From Clostridiaceae bacterium (GTDB lineage: Bacteria; Bacillota; Clostridia; Oscillospirales; Acutalibacteraceae): DNA of 43,257 nucleotides. The stretch lies in NCBI GenBank assembly GCA_016285645.1, contig JAEERC010000056.1, forward strand, positions 1-43,257, read 5' to 3'. A program made the translations under genes and the position numbers. Positions 24,205-32,524 of the stretch are shown piece by piece (the stretch's first letter is position 1; each line of letters starts with the position of its first letter). The notes beneath the pieces were generated by a model. That model saw only the letters and a list, made by a program, of their open reading frames with translations, did no database searches and was not told the DNA's origin.

Positions 24205-25962
24205 TTATTTGAGAGAATACTGAAGGGCGTATTCCCTGAACACCTGCGTAAAATGCTCCTCGCCGTATTTAATGCTGTTTAAATACCTGTGGGTTTCAAA
24301 AGAGCCCTTGAAAAGTTCCGTGAGAGCGACGGCGATGTTCGAGCAGTGGTCGGAAATTCTTTCGTAGTTTGTGAGCGTGTCGGAAAGAACAAAGCCCATT
24401 TCGATAGTGCAGTCCCCTTTCTGGAGACGGGAAATATGGTTGTTTCGAATCTGCGCCGTTAGCGAGTCGATGACCTGCTCGAGCGGTTCGACCCTGGTCG
24501 CGAGGTCAAGATCGCTGTCAATGTACGCCTTTACGGTTATGCCGAGAATATCGGTTGCCGCCTCGCGCAGAACATTGAGTTCATCCTGCGCTTCGTCGCT
24601 GAAGGAGATGTTCTTTTCGTGCATCTCGCCCGCAACTCTGGTAAGGTTCACGGCGTGGTCGCCGAGTCGCTCGAAATCGCCTATTACATGCAGCATTTTC
24701 GAGACTCTGCGGCTGTCCTCATCCGAGAGCGCTTCAGCCGAAAGCTTTACAAGATAAGTGCCGAGACTGTCCTCGAGACTGTCGAGTTTATCCTCGTTTT
24801 CAAGGATTTTCTGTTTGAGTTCCTCGTCGTAACTGTCAAGCAGTCTGAAGGCGTCGAATATGGCGTCCTGAGCGAGAATAGCCATAGTGTATGTGTAGGT
24901 GTCGCATTCGCTTACGGCTACCGAGGGGGAGCGAAGAAGAAGTTCGTCAAGCGTGAATATCGACTCTTTTTCGGTGCTTTCCGCCGCCTTGTCCCTGACA
25001 AGCACATTGGCGAGTTTGACAAGCAGTTTTGAGCACGGCATAAGAAGCACGGTGATTATGATATTATATACCGTGTGAACAAGCGCTATGGTGGCGGGAT
25101 TCGCCGTTGCCGACGACAAAGGACTGCCGAGCGCCTTATCGACAAAATAATAGACGGGAAGGCATATAAGCGCGCCTATAACCTTTATTGAGGCGTGAAC
25201 CGTGGCAACGCGTTTCGCGTTTGTGTTTGTGCCTATACACGAGAGAAGCGAGGTGGCGCAGGTGCCTATATTCTGACCCATAACAATCGGAATCGCTATT
25301 CCGAGAGGAATGCTGCCCGTAAGCGAAAGCGCCTGTAAAATACCGATTGACGCGGCGGAGGACTGAATAACCGCCGTTACCGCGAGACCGATAACAAGGC
25401 CGAACAGCGGGTTGCTGAATTTAACGAGAAGGTTCGTAAAGCCGGGCATTTCCGCGAGAGGGCTTACCGAATCCTTCATAAAGACCATACCGTACATAAG
25501 CACGGCAAAGCCCGTCATAATGGTACCTATGCTTTTCTTTTTGTAGGTTTTGCCCGAAAGAAGCAGGAACACGCCGATAATCGCGAGCACGGGCGAGAAA
25601 TTCTCGGGCTTTAACATCTGCAGGAAAAAGCTGTCGCTGCTGATGCCCGAAAGCGAGAGAATCCACGCCGTCAGAGTCGTGCCTATATTGGCGCCGAAAA
25701 TGACATAGAGCGTCTGCGATAAGTTCATTATGCCCGAGTTTACAAGACCGACAAGCATAACCGTGGTAGCCGATGACGACTGCATCGCTATTGTGATGAC
25801 CGCGCCGACCAGCATACTGAAAATCGGGTTTGAGGTCATCTTTTTAAGCAGGTTTTCAAGCTTGCCGCCCGCCAATTTTTCGAGGTTTCCCGACATTACA
25901 TTCATGCCGAAAAGGAAAAAAGCGAGACCGAGCAGAAGTTTAAGAACAGAGAAGAAATCCAT
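24205..25962 (-). CDS. Na/Pi-cotransporter family protein with PhoU-like domain
   Basis: A 585-residue membrane protein. The N-terminal ~315 residues carry about eight hydrophobic segments and the two inverted QSS repeats of the family: QSSSATTVMLVGLVNSG near residue 60 and QSSAASIGILQALSL near 200. The C-terminal ~220 residues are helical and acidic and include the PhoU-like motif ERLGDHAVNLTR and a second ERISDHCSNIAVAL. NptA/YjbB relatives move phosphate with sodium. Some act in phosphate export, so direction and substrate are unsure. The ribosome site is weak. It is likely a single-gene unit. Confidence 0.93.
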   Translation of the reverse strand: MDFFSVLKLLLGLAFFLFGMNVMSGNLEKLAGGKLENLLKKMTSNPIFSMLVGAVITIAMQSSSATTVMLVGLVNSGIMNLSQTLYVIFGANIGTTLTAWILSLSGISSDSFFLQMLKPENFSPVLAIIGVFLLLSGKTYKKKSIGTIMTGFAVLMYGMVFMKDSVSPLAEMPGFTNLLVKFSNPLFGLVIGLAVTAVIQSSAASIGILQALSLTGSIPLGIAIPIVMGQNIGTCATSLLSCIGTNTNAKRVATVHASIKVIGALICLPVYYFVDKALGSPLSSATANPATIALVHTVYNIIITVLLMPCSKLLVKLANVLVRDKAAESTEKESIFTLDELLLRSPSVAVSECDTYTYTMAILAQDAIFDAFRLLDSYDEELKQKILENEDKLDSLEDSLGTYLVKLSAEALSDEDSRRVSKMLHVIGDFERLGDHAVNLTRVAGEMHEKNISFSDEAQDELNVLREAATDILGITVKAYIDSDLDLATRVEPLEQVIDSLTAQIRNNHISRLQKGDCTIEMGFVLSDTLTNYERISDHCSNIAVALTELFKGSFETHRYLNSIKYGEEHFTQVFREYALQYSLK

Positions 25963-26010
25963 AATTGAGGCGCGCCCCGCGGGCTCCCTTTCTGAAAGTG
26001 TGATTACGCT

Positions 26011-26036
26011 GAAAATCCCCGCTTTTCACGGGGATT
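26011..26036 (-). terminator. Terminator after the GH25 lysozyme gene
   Basis: On the minus strand AATCCCCG/CGGGGATT arms (26029-26036 with 26014-26021) enclose TGAAAAG and are followed by TTTC. It is 10 bases after the stop at 26047. Confidence 0.75.
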
Positions 26037-26046
26037 CCGGTTTTGA

Positions 26047-27534
26047 TTATTCAGCCCTGAGTTCGGAAATCAGTTTTATGATTCCGATAACGAAGGATGT
26101 AAAGTAAGCGAGGACATTCACCATTTTGCTTATAATTGAGCCCACATCCATATTGGAGATGAGGTCCGAGATATCCGATTCACCGCCGCCCGTTGACGGT
26201 GTGGAGGGATTTGAGGGAGTTGAGGGCGTGGACGGCGTTGAGGGAGTTGACGGAGTGGAAGGAGTCGAAGGAGTGGACGGGGTCTGGGGCTCGGATGAGC
26301 TGCCCGCCGATGAGCCCGACGAAACCGTAAGCGGAACTGTCGCCACAAACTTCCACTGCTGGGCGGGAGTTGTGGTTTTGTTTATAACATAAAGTGTTGC
26401 CGTGATATCCGCCTTGCCGTCCGCAACGGCATAAACCTTGCCGGTCTGGTCAACAGTGGCGACAGCGGTGTTGGATGAAGCCCACTGCGGAGAGGTGAAG
26501 GAGTTGGAAGCGAAGAGTTTATCGATATTCGCGGCGTTTATTGTGGCTGTGTACTGTGAGGCGTTGCCCACACCGAGAACGGTGTTGGGAGCGTATACCG
26601 TAATAACCTGTTTGGAATCCGAAACTGTAACCGAGCCGTCCGCGGGCGGGGTTGTGCCCGGGTCGGAGGGGTCTGTGCCGGGATCCGTGGGAGTTGTGCC
26701 CGAACCGGACTTGACATAATAGAAGGACTTGTCAACCTTGCCCGAAATGCCGTTTACACTGCCGTCGGCTGTGTACTGCCACATTACATAGTTGCCGTCG
26801 TAATTCGCCTGCTGAGCCCAGGTGGCAAGCCAGATATCGTAGCCGAGAGAGTTGGCGTTGAGCTTGCCCTTGAGCATATCCTTGTTGGAATAAATCATAG
26901 GCTTGTAGCCGTTGAGGGCGATTTTGGCGCAGAACGCGTTGTTGACAGCGGTCGCCTCGCTCTTGGTGAGAACGGCATAGTAAAGTCTGCCCGTTTCCAT
27001 ACCCTTATTGTCGACTGCGTATTCAAAGTCGATGGCTATGGGAAGGGTGATGTAACTCTTGAGATTGTTGAGCAGGATAAGGTCAATGACATAAGCCGCT
27101 TCCTCCGTGCCTTCCGCGGCGGTTACCGCCTGGCTGAAGAAATAGAGGCCGACATTGAGACCCGCGTTTTTGGCTGCCTTTACATTGGAGACGAAGTTTT
27201 CATCCTCCTGAAGAACGCCCTGGGTGTAGCCCCTGAAGCCCGCTCTTATCATAACGTTTTTGACGCCCGCGGCATAGACCTTTGCCCAGTCGATTGTGCC
27301 GTTGTGGTACGAAACATCGATTACATCGAGAACATCGTAGCCCTCTTTGAAACGGTCATCGTGAACATATCCGATAACATCGTCGGGAGATTTGCCCGCC
27401 GTTTTGCGCAAAGTTGCCGCTTTGTAAGTTTCGGGGTCGTCCGGCTTAGACGCGGCTGACGCGACGGAAGCGGCGCCGAGAAGCACAAGCAGACACAGCA
27501 GCACGCTTAAAATCCTTTTTAAATTCTTTTTCAT
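26047..27534 (-). CDS. Secreted GH25 lysozyme with Ig-like domain, PST linker and C-terminal hydrophobic tail
   Basis: A 495-residue exported muramidase. Residues 1-28 form a signal peptide (KKNLKRILSVLLCLLVLLGA, cut after ASA). The GH25 domain spans about residues 60-265, with the catalytic Asp in VIDVSYHNGTIDW and the Asp/Glu pair in IAIDFEYA. It cuts peptidoglycan between MurNAc and GlcNAc. A Big2-like domain (VITVYAPN to about residue 410, with WASSNTAVATVDQTGKVYAV) follows, then an S/T/P linker of about nine PST/PSN units. The last ~40 residues contain a hydrophobic helix (VNVLAYFTSFVIGIIKLI) and end SELRAE. The ATG at 27534 has GGAGG nine bases upstream. An extension to 27582 adds no signal sequence and is rejected. 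Confidence 0.92.
   Translation of the reverse strand: MKKNLKRILSVLLCLLVLLGAASVASAASKPDDPETYKAATLRKTAGKSPDDVIGYVHDDRFKEGYDVLDVIDVSYHNGTIDWAKVYAAGVKNVMIRAGFRGYTQGVLQEDENFVSNVKAAKNAGLNVGLYFFSQAVTAAEGTEEAAYVIDLILLNNLKSYITLPIAIDFEYAVDNKGMETGRLYYAVLTKSEATAVNNAFCAKIALNGYKPMIYSNKDMLKGKLNANSLGYDIWLATWAQQANYDGNYVMWQYTADGSVNGISGKVDKSFYYVKSGSGTTPTDPGTDPSDPGTTPPADGSVTVSDSKQVITVYAPNTVLGVGNASQYTATINAANIDKLFASNSFTSPQWASSNTAVATVDQTGKVYAVADGKADITATLYVINKTTTPAQQWKFVATVPLTVSSGSSAGSSSEPQTPSTPSTPSTPSTPSTPSTPSTPSNPSTPSTGGGESDISDLISNMDVGSIISKMVNVLAYFTSFVIGIIKLISELRAE
26198..26282 (-). repeat. Tandem 9-bp repeat coding for the PST linker
   Basis: Units of about nine bases (on the plus strand GAGGGAGTT, GACGGAGTG and similar) repeat about nine times and encode PST PST ... 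PSN PST in the lysozyme linker. Unit sequences differ slightly, so the array is not freshly expanded. Confidence 0.8.
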
Positions 27535-27593
27535 TTTTTGTTTCCTCCGGGTAAAATTCTGAAAATGGATATATTGAAACATAATACGGAAGT

Positions 27594-27622
27594 ATTATAC
27601 CACATACTGTATAGATTATCAA
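27594..27622 (-). promoter_or_regulatory. Promoter of the GH25 lysozyme gene
   Basis: On the minus strand TTGATA (27617-27622) and TATAAT (27594-27599) are 17 bp apart. It is divergent to the promoter at 27646. Confidence 0.8.
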
Positions 27623-27645
27623 TAGAAAAATATATATTGTTGTTC

Positions 27646-27674
27646 TTGATTTATTTTTGTAAACGGAGTATGAT
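27646..27674 (+). promoter_or_regulatory. Promoter of the Gfo/Idh/MocA gene
   Basis: TTGATT (27646-27651) and TATGAT (27669-27674) are 17 bp apart, about 30 bp before the ATG. The divergent promoter pair has its two -35 hexamers only 23 bp apart. Confidence 0.7.
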
Positions 27675-27703
27675 TCAAATTATAAAGCGAAAGGAGATTT
27701 TCT

Positions 27704-28648
27704 ATGATTAATATAGGTCTTTGCGGAACATGGCACGTGCATTTCAACGGCTACGCGAAAGAGGCGCAGGCGTTTGATAATTGCAAACTCACCGCTCTCT
27801 GGGACCCGGACGAGAAAGCCGGAAGAGAGGCAGCGGCAAAATTCGGCTGCGAGTTTGAGGGCGAGTACGACAGATTCATAACCCGCGGCGATGTTGACGC
27901 TATAATTGTCTGCTCATCAACGGATATGCACAAGGAGCTGATAATCAAGGCGGCGCAGGCGGGCAAGCACGTATTTACCGAAAAGGTGCTCTGCTTCACA
28001 AAAGCGGACGCTCTCGAGGTCGCGGACGCGGTAAAAAAGAGCGGTATTAAATTCTGCATTTCGTTCCCGTGGAGAACGCGCGGCGATTTCAACTGCATTA
28101 AAGAGATTGTTGATTCGGGCATTCTCGGCGAAATAACCTACTGCCGTATGAGGAACGCCCACAACGGCGCTTCGGCAGGCTGGCTTCCGCAGACATTTTA
28201 CGATAAAAAGAGCTGCGGCGGCGGAGCGATGATGGACCTCGGCGCGCATTCTATGTATATTCTCAACTGGATTATGGGCGAACCCGTCAAGGCGAGCTCG
28301 GCGTTTACGAATATGATGGTTGACTCGGTTGAGGACAACGCCGTTACGGTATTCACCTACAAAAACGGCGCGATAGGAGTCAGCGAAACAGGCTTTGTAA
28401 CCGGGAACAATCCGTTTGAGTTTGAAATCGCGGGCAAAAACGGCACCGCGCTCATGGGCGGCTTCCTTGACAAGCCCTGCTACAACATAGGCGAGGGCTG
28501 GGTTTTCCCGAGAACGGGCAACAATCTGCCCGCCCCGATGAGCACCTGGATTGACTCAATTGAAAACGGCGGCGACTCCCCTTACGGAATAGACGACGCG
28601 GTCGCGCTTTCCGCCGTTATGGAGATGGCGTATAAAAACATTTTCTGA
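27704..28648 (+). CDS. Gfo/Idh/MocA-family oxidoreductase
   Basis: A 314-residue NAD(P)-dependent dehydrogenase. The Rossmann start is MINIGLCGTWHVHFNGYA, followed by VDAIIVCSSTDMHKELIIKAAQAGKHVFTEKVLC, which holds the family's E-K motif (usually EKP, here EKV). The C-terminal substrate domain contains GGGAMMDLGAHSMYILNWIMG with the catalytic D-x-x-x-H pattern. Members oxidise or reduce sugars, inositols and related polyols. The substrate cannot be told. AAAGGAG precedes the ATG with seven-base spacing. A single-gene unit with its own promoter and terminator. Confidence 0.92.
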   Translation: MINIGLCGTWHVHFNGYAKEAQAFDNCKLTALWDPDEKAGREAAAKFGCEFEGEYDRFITRGDVDAIIVCSSTDMHKELIIKAAQAGKHVFTEKVLCFTKADALEVADAVKKSGIKFCISFPWRTRGDFNCIKEIVDSGILGEITYCRMRNAHNGASAGWLPQTFYDKKSCGGGAMMDLGAHSMYILNWIMGEPVKASSAFTNMMVDSVEDNAVTVFTYKNGAIGVSETGFVTGNNPFEFEIAGKNGTALMGGFLDKPCYNIGEGWVFPRTGNNLPAPMSTWIDSIENGGDSPYGIDDAVALSAVMEMAYKNIF

Positions 28649-28665
28649 CAACTAAAATGCAGTTA

Positions 28666-28693
28666 AGGCAGACTATTGGGTCTGCCTTTTTTT
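28666..28693 (+). terminator. Terminator after the Gfo/Idh/MocA gene
   Basis: AGGCAGAC/GTCTGCCT stem (28666-28673 with 28680-28687), six-base loop, and a run of seven T. It lies between convergent genes and could act weakly for the minus-strand gene as well. Confidence 0.9.
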
Positions 28694-28699
28694 ATTCTG

Positions 28700-29893
28700 T
28701 CAATAGCGCCATTTTCTCGAGGCGATATATTCCTTCAATTTCATGCTGTTTTCGGCAACCTTTTCCTCAAGCTCGCTGTTGAGTTCGAGGGCTTCAGTGC
28801 CGGCTTTTTTAAGTTCCTTGTAAAAGCTTTCCTCCATGCTTTCCTCAATGTTTTTCGCGAGCTCGTCAATGCTCTTCGTGTTCTGCGGATGATCCTTTAT
28901 CCATTTGACCGTGTCGCGCAGGGAATCCTCGGCGCTCATCGGCTTGTAGCCGAGTTCCTTCGCCGCTTTTTCATAGGAGAAGTTGCAGTTTTCGCAGATT
29001 TTGTTGATTGAAAACGGGGTTAAAACCGGGGGCAGTTTAGCCGCCTTGAAAAGCACTTCAATCATCGGGCAGAGTTTTAACAGAACGGATTTGCTCAGGG
29101 CGATTTTGGGAGGATTTTTACCCTCGATTTTAGCGAGAGTGCGGATGAACTCGTCAACGGAGAGTCTGTCTCCGCACAGGAAATAGCATTCGCCGCCCCT
29201 GCCCTTTTCGGCGGCGGAAATCATACCTTTTGCGACATCCCTTACATCGACGAAATTGTAGCCGCCGAACCTGAGCGTAACGGGGAAAAGCCCGCTTAAA
29301 TAAAGCTGGATCATTGTGCACACGCTGTTTGTGCCGTTGTTGTCGTCGGGACCTATACAGCAGCTCGGCTGAACGATGCAGATTTTGAGGTTTTCATCGG
29401 ATTGCTCTATGCAGTACTGCGTGGCAGCCGCCTTGGATTTTCCGTAGGCGTCGCTGAGTTTTGAGGGGTCGTAACTGCTGAGTTCCCTTATCGGAGCGTT
29501 GCCCTTGAGAGGAGGGATGCAGTCAACGGATGACACAAAAACAAGGTTTTTGACACCGCATTTTTTGCAGGCGGTTACAACATTTTTGGTGCCCTCGTAG
29601 TTTACCGCCCATACAAGTCTGTCCTTCGTGCCCTCTATATCGACTATACCGGCAACATGATAGACCGTGTCGGCGCCGTCAAACGCCTTTTCGAGACTGC
29701 CGTAGTCGGTGACATCGCCCATTACCTTTTCAACGCCGAACTCGTCAAGTTCCTTGCTGTCGCGGCGCAGAAGAGCGCGCACCGTGCCGGGTCTCCGGGA
29801 CAGCTCGCTTACAAGCGCGAAGCCGACATACCCGCGCGCGCCGGTAACAACGGATACCGGTTCTTTTACTGCCGATTTATCGCTCTTTTTCAT
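28700..29893 (-). CDS. Extended SDR: NAD-dependent epimerase/dehydratase or 3-beta-hydroxysteroid-dehydrogenase-like
   Basis: A 397-residue enzyme with an N-terminal Rossmann motif VTGARGYVGFALVSEL (near residue 18), DTVYHVAGIVD, FVSSVDCIPP, and the catalytic Tyr-x-x-x-Lys in DAYGKSKAAATQY near residue 155. NFVDVRDVAKGMISA is typical of the 3-beta-HSD/DFR-like branch of extended SDRs. The final ~60 residues (IEESMEESFYKELKKAGTEA onward) are charged and helical and go beyond the usual fold. GGAGGTG precedes the ATG. The substrate could be a nucleotide sugar, steroid or flavonoid-like alcohol, and this cannot be settled from sequence. Confidence 0.88.
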   Translation of the reverse strand: MKKSDKSAVKEPVSVVTGARGYVGFALVSELSRRPGTVRALLRRDSKELDEFGVEKVMGDVTDYGSLEKAFDGADTVYHVAGIVDIEGTKDRLVWAVNYEGTKNVVTACKKCGVKNLVFVSSVDCIPPLKGNAPIRELSSYDPSKLSDAYGKSKAAATQYCIEQSDENLKICIVQPSCCIGPDDNNGTNSVCTMIQLYLSGLFPVTLRFGGYNFVDVRDVAKGMISAAEKGRGGECYFLCGDRLSVDEFIRTLAKIEGKNPPKIALSKSVLLKLCPMIEVLFKAAKLPPVLTPFSINKICENCNFSYEKAAKELGYKPMSAEDSLRDTVKWIKDHPQNTKSIDELAKNIEESMEESFYKELKKAGTEALELNSELEEKVAENSMKLKEYIASRKWRY

Positions 29894-30158
29894 TTTACAC
29901 CTCCGGTATTTTCTGTAACCTCATCAATTCTATAATTTTTATAATTTAATAATGTGAATTTCCGATGAATTAAATATTAACTTTTTTTCCTTTATACAAA
30001 TTTGGGCTAAACTGCCCGAAATTTAAGAAAAAATTAATCGATGATTGACGCTCTGAATGTTGAATTATATTTATTATATGGTATAATAAAATGGGTATTA
30101 ATATGGGTATTGCACTTAAAATGCGCAAAATATGGTTTTACAGCAAAGGAGCCGAATA
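29894..30158. other. AT-rich divergent intergenic region
   Basis: A 265-bp region between divergent genes. It holds a plus-strand promoter (30060-30087). No RNA gene or conserved leader is evident. Confidence 0.5.
30060..30087 (+). promoter_or_regulatory. Promoter of the secreted hydrolase/lipoprotein pair
   Basis: TTGAAT (30060-30065) and TATAAT (30082-30087) are 16 bp apart, about 70 bp before the ATG at 30159. Confidence 0.65.
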
Positions 30159-31796
30159 ATGAAAAAAGCAATAAGAAAAATCATCTCATTTGTTCTGATT
30201 TTCACGCTGACGGCGTCATCGGCGGCGCTGCTCTCGTCAGTCAAAACGGGCGCCTACCCCGGTAGAGTTCCCGTCATCTTCATTTCGGGCGAGGGCACGG
30301 AAATCGGAATCAAGCAGGACGACGGCAAGTACAGAATTCTTAAATATCAGGTTGACACCGATAAAATTAAGAAGGCGTTTCTTGACGACCCGAGCGTAAT
30401 CGTGAAGGCCTCGTTCACTCAAGACTGGACCGAGTTCTCCGACATTCTCGCCGACGTTCTCATTGACACATTCGGCGAGTTCGCCCTCGACGAGAACGGC
30501 GAACCCACAAACGGCTCGGAGAGCACATTCAAATACAACAAAAGAACTCTCAAAAACAATTTCACCAACCCGAACGCCAGTCTTTACTCCTACGGCTACA
30601 GTTACGACTGGCGTCTGAGCCCCTACGAAAATATGGAAGGTCTGCGCCAGTATATAGACGATGTTCTTGAGGCAACGGGCTGCAACGAATATGTTCTTTA
30701 CAGCAGATGCGAGGGCGGCTGCCTTTCACTTCTTTATTACGATATGTATAAAGACAACCGTATTTCCGACCTTATTCTCAGCCACACCGCTCTTCTCGGT
30801 CTCTCCCCCATAGGTGAAGCATTCAGCGGAAATATTAAGATAGACCCCGAGGCGGTCGAGCGCCTGCTCTATGAAACGGATCTCGGCATAAACTACGAAC
30901 TGACGGACAACATAACGCTCACGGACGACCTCATCCGCCAGGTGCTCAAGGTGCTCATAGACATTTACGGCGCGGATATGTTCTGCTTTGTTACCACAAA
31001 CGCTTACCAGCACATTTATGACTATGTAAACGAAAAAATCCTCAAATACACCTTCGGCTCTTTCCCCGGCTACTGGGCAATGGTTGAGGAGCAGTATTAC
31101 GAGCAGGCGAAGAAGTCAGTCTTCGCCGGCGAAGAGGAAAAATACGCGGGTATGATTGAGAAAATCGACCGCTATTACAACAATATAACGGTGCGCACGG
31201 ATGAAATCCTTGACGAGATGGAAGCAAACGGCATAAGAATCTGCAACATAATCAAATACGGCAAGCAGATATGCCCCGGCGTTCCCGAAGCGGATATACT
31301 CTCCGACCAGCTTGTAAAGGTTCCCCTCGCGAGCTTCGGCGCAACGACTTCGCCGATAACCTCCAAATTCTCTGATAAATACATTCAGGAGGAAGAGGCA
31401 AAGGGCAACGGCAAATACATATCCCCCGACAAGCAGATAAACTCCGCCACCTGCAAATACAGAGACACGACCTGGTATGTAAAGAATGTCGGTCACAAGT
31501 TCAATCCGAAGTGTATTGAGCCGCTTGTTTTCGCCATAGCGAACGACCACGAATCCACCGTTTTTACCTATGAGGACTACCCGCAGTATTTGTTCTACAG
31601 CGAGCCCGAGGAAGAGGGCGGCGAGGGCACTCTCGCCCCGCTTGACCCTGAGATTCACAGAACAAGAATAGACGATTACAACGACAATGTCGGCAACACC
31701 TTCATAAGAAAATTCAAGGAAATTTTCAGACCGCTGTTCGTAGTTATCTGCTGGATTGTAAAGGTGTTCGGCGTTCAGCCCAGAGCGGGCAAATAA
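30159..31796 (+). CDS. Secreted alpha/beta-hydrolase-like protein with Cys at the nucleophile position
   Basis: A 545-residue exported protein. Residues 1-32 form a signal peptide (KKAIRKIISFVLIFTLTASS). The fold start is RVPVIFISGEGTEIG. A helix-rich part leads to SYGYSYDWRLSPYENMEGLRQYI, which resembles the lecithin:cholesterol-acyltransferase-like lipases (YDWR motif). The expected nucleophile elbow reads YSRCEGG, so Cys184 stands where Ser is usual. Candidate His446 is in NVGHKFNP. The C-terminus has a hydrophobic helix (IFRPLFVVICWIVKVFG) and ends QPRAGK. The ATG at 30159 follows AAAGGAG by seven bases. The earlier ATG at 30132 lacks such a site. A lipoprotein gene follows 15 bp downstream. 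Function is not established. Confidence 0.82.
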   Translation: MKKAIRKIISFVLIFTLTASSAALLSSVKTGAYPGRVPVIFISGEGTEIGIKQDDGKYRILKYQVDTDKIKKAFLDDPSVIVKASFTQDWTEFSDILADVLIDTFGEFALDENGEPTNGSESTFKYNKRTLKNNFTNPNASLYSYGYSYDWRLSPYENMEGLRQYIDDVLEATGCNEYVLYSRCEGGCLSLLYYDMYKDNRISDLILSHTALLGLSPIGEAFSGNIKIDPEAVERLLYETDLGINYELTDNITLTDDLIRQVLKVLIDIYGADMFCFVTTNAYQHIYDYVNEKILKYTFGSFPGYWAMVEEQYYEQAKKSVFAGEEEKYAGMIEKIDRYYNNITVRTDEILDEMEANGIRICNIIKYGKQICPGVPEADILSDQLVKVPLASFGATTSPITSKFSDKYIQEEEAKGNGKYISPDKQINSATCKYRDTTWYVKNVGHKFNPKCIEPLVFAIANDHESTVFTYEDYPQYLFYSEPEEEGGEGTLAPLDPEIHRTRIDDYNDNVGNTFIRKFKEIFRPLFVVICWIVKVFGVQPRAGK

Positions 31797-31811
31797 TCAC
31801 GCTCAGAGGGA

Positions 31812-32468
31812 GTGATTGATATAAAAACTCTTAAAAAGGCGCTGTGCCTGATTCTTGTACTGTCAATGTGTTTCTGCGCTGCCGCCTGCGGTAAAACAGA
31901 AGAAACCGCGACTTTGGAAAACGGCGTTCCCGTTCAGTCATCAACAACAAAAAAAGCTGATTGGAAAGCGCTCTACAAAGATTTCCTCAAAAATCTGACA
32001 CAGGCGGATGTTGACGCAGACCCGAAGGAATGCAGATTCACGCTCTGTTACATTGACGGCGACAAAATTCCCGAACTTGTTATTTCGCAGGGCAAGGAAA
32101 CAGATTGTGTCTGCATTGTTGTTACTATAGTAAACGGCGAGATTGCCAACACCGGCCCCTACGGTATGAACGGTGAACTGACATACTACGAAAAGAGCGG
32201 CGTTCTGATTGACGAAATCGGCAACGGCACAAACTATATGGAAACAATCTGCTCTCTCGAAAACGGCACGGTAGCGGTGCTGTTTGAAGGTTCAATGAGA
32301 GTTATAAACGGCAGGGAGAACCACTATGTTGAGGAAAAGCTCCTCACCGAAGAGCAGTATAACGCAGTGCGCAACAAATACATACCGAAGGATTTCGCCG
32401 AAAAGACGGTTACATTCGATAAATGCTTTGAGATGACTGAAGAAAGCATTGACAAAAACGTAAAATAA
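31812..32468 (+). CDS. Putative lipoprotein with a non-standard start
   Basis: A secreted lipoprotein of about 215 residues. The signal peptide KTLKKALCLILVLSMCFCAA ends in the lipobox AAAC-GK, so Cys becomes the lipidated N-terminus. The mature part is polar, with an LCYIDGDKIPELVIS segment that resembles DGxxELV-type repeats found in Clostridia exported proteins. No known domain is recognised. The first ordinary start codon is GTG at 31812, but it overlaps the GGGAG ribosome site. The best-spaced codon is ATA at 31821, directly before AAA ACT CTT, where an ATG would be expected. The gene follows the hydrolase in one operon. Confidence 0.75.
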   Translation: MIDIKTLKKALCLILVLSMCFCAAACGKTEETATLENGVPVQSSTTKKADWKALYKDFLKNLTQADVDADPKECRFTLCYIDGDKIPELVISQGKETDCVCIVVTIVNGEIANTGPYGMNGELTYYEKSGVLIDEIGNGTNYMETICSLENGTVAVLFEGSMRVINGRENHYVEEKLLTEEQYNAVRNKYIPKDFAEKTVTFDKCFEMTEESIDKNVK

Positions 32469-32475
32469 ACGCATA

Positions 32476-32515
32476 CAAAAAAGCCATACGGCACCGCGCC
32501 GTATGGCTTTGCTTT
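32476..32515. terminator. Bidirectional terminator
   Basis: A 13-bp perfect stem (32480-32492 with 32498-32510, AAAGCCATACGGC arm) has a five-base loop and lies between convergent genes. The plus strand continues GCTTTTTGTTTT and the minus strand continues TTTTTTG, so it should serve the lipoprotein and GH51 genes. Confidence 0.92.
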
Positions 32516-32524
32516 TTGTTTTGA

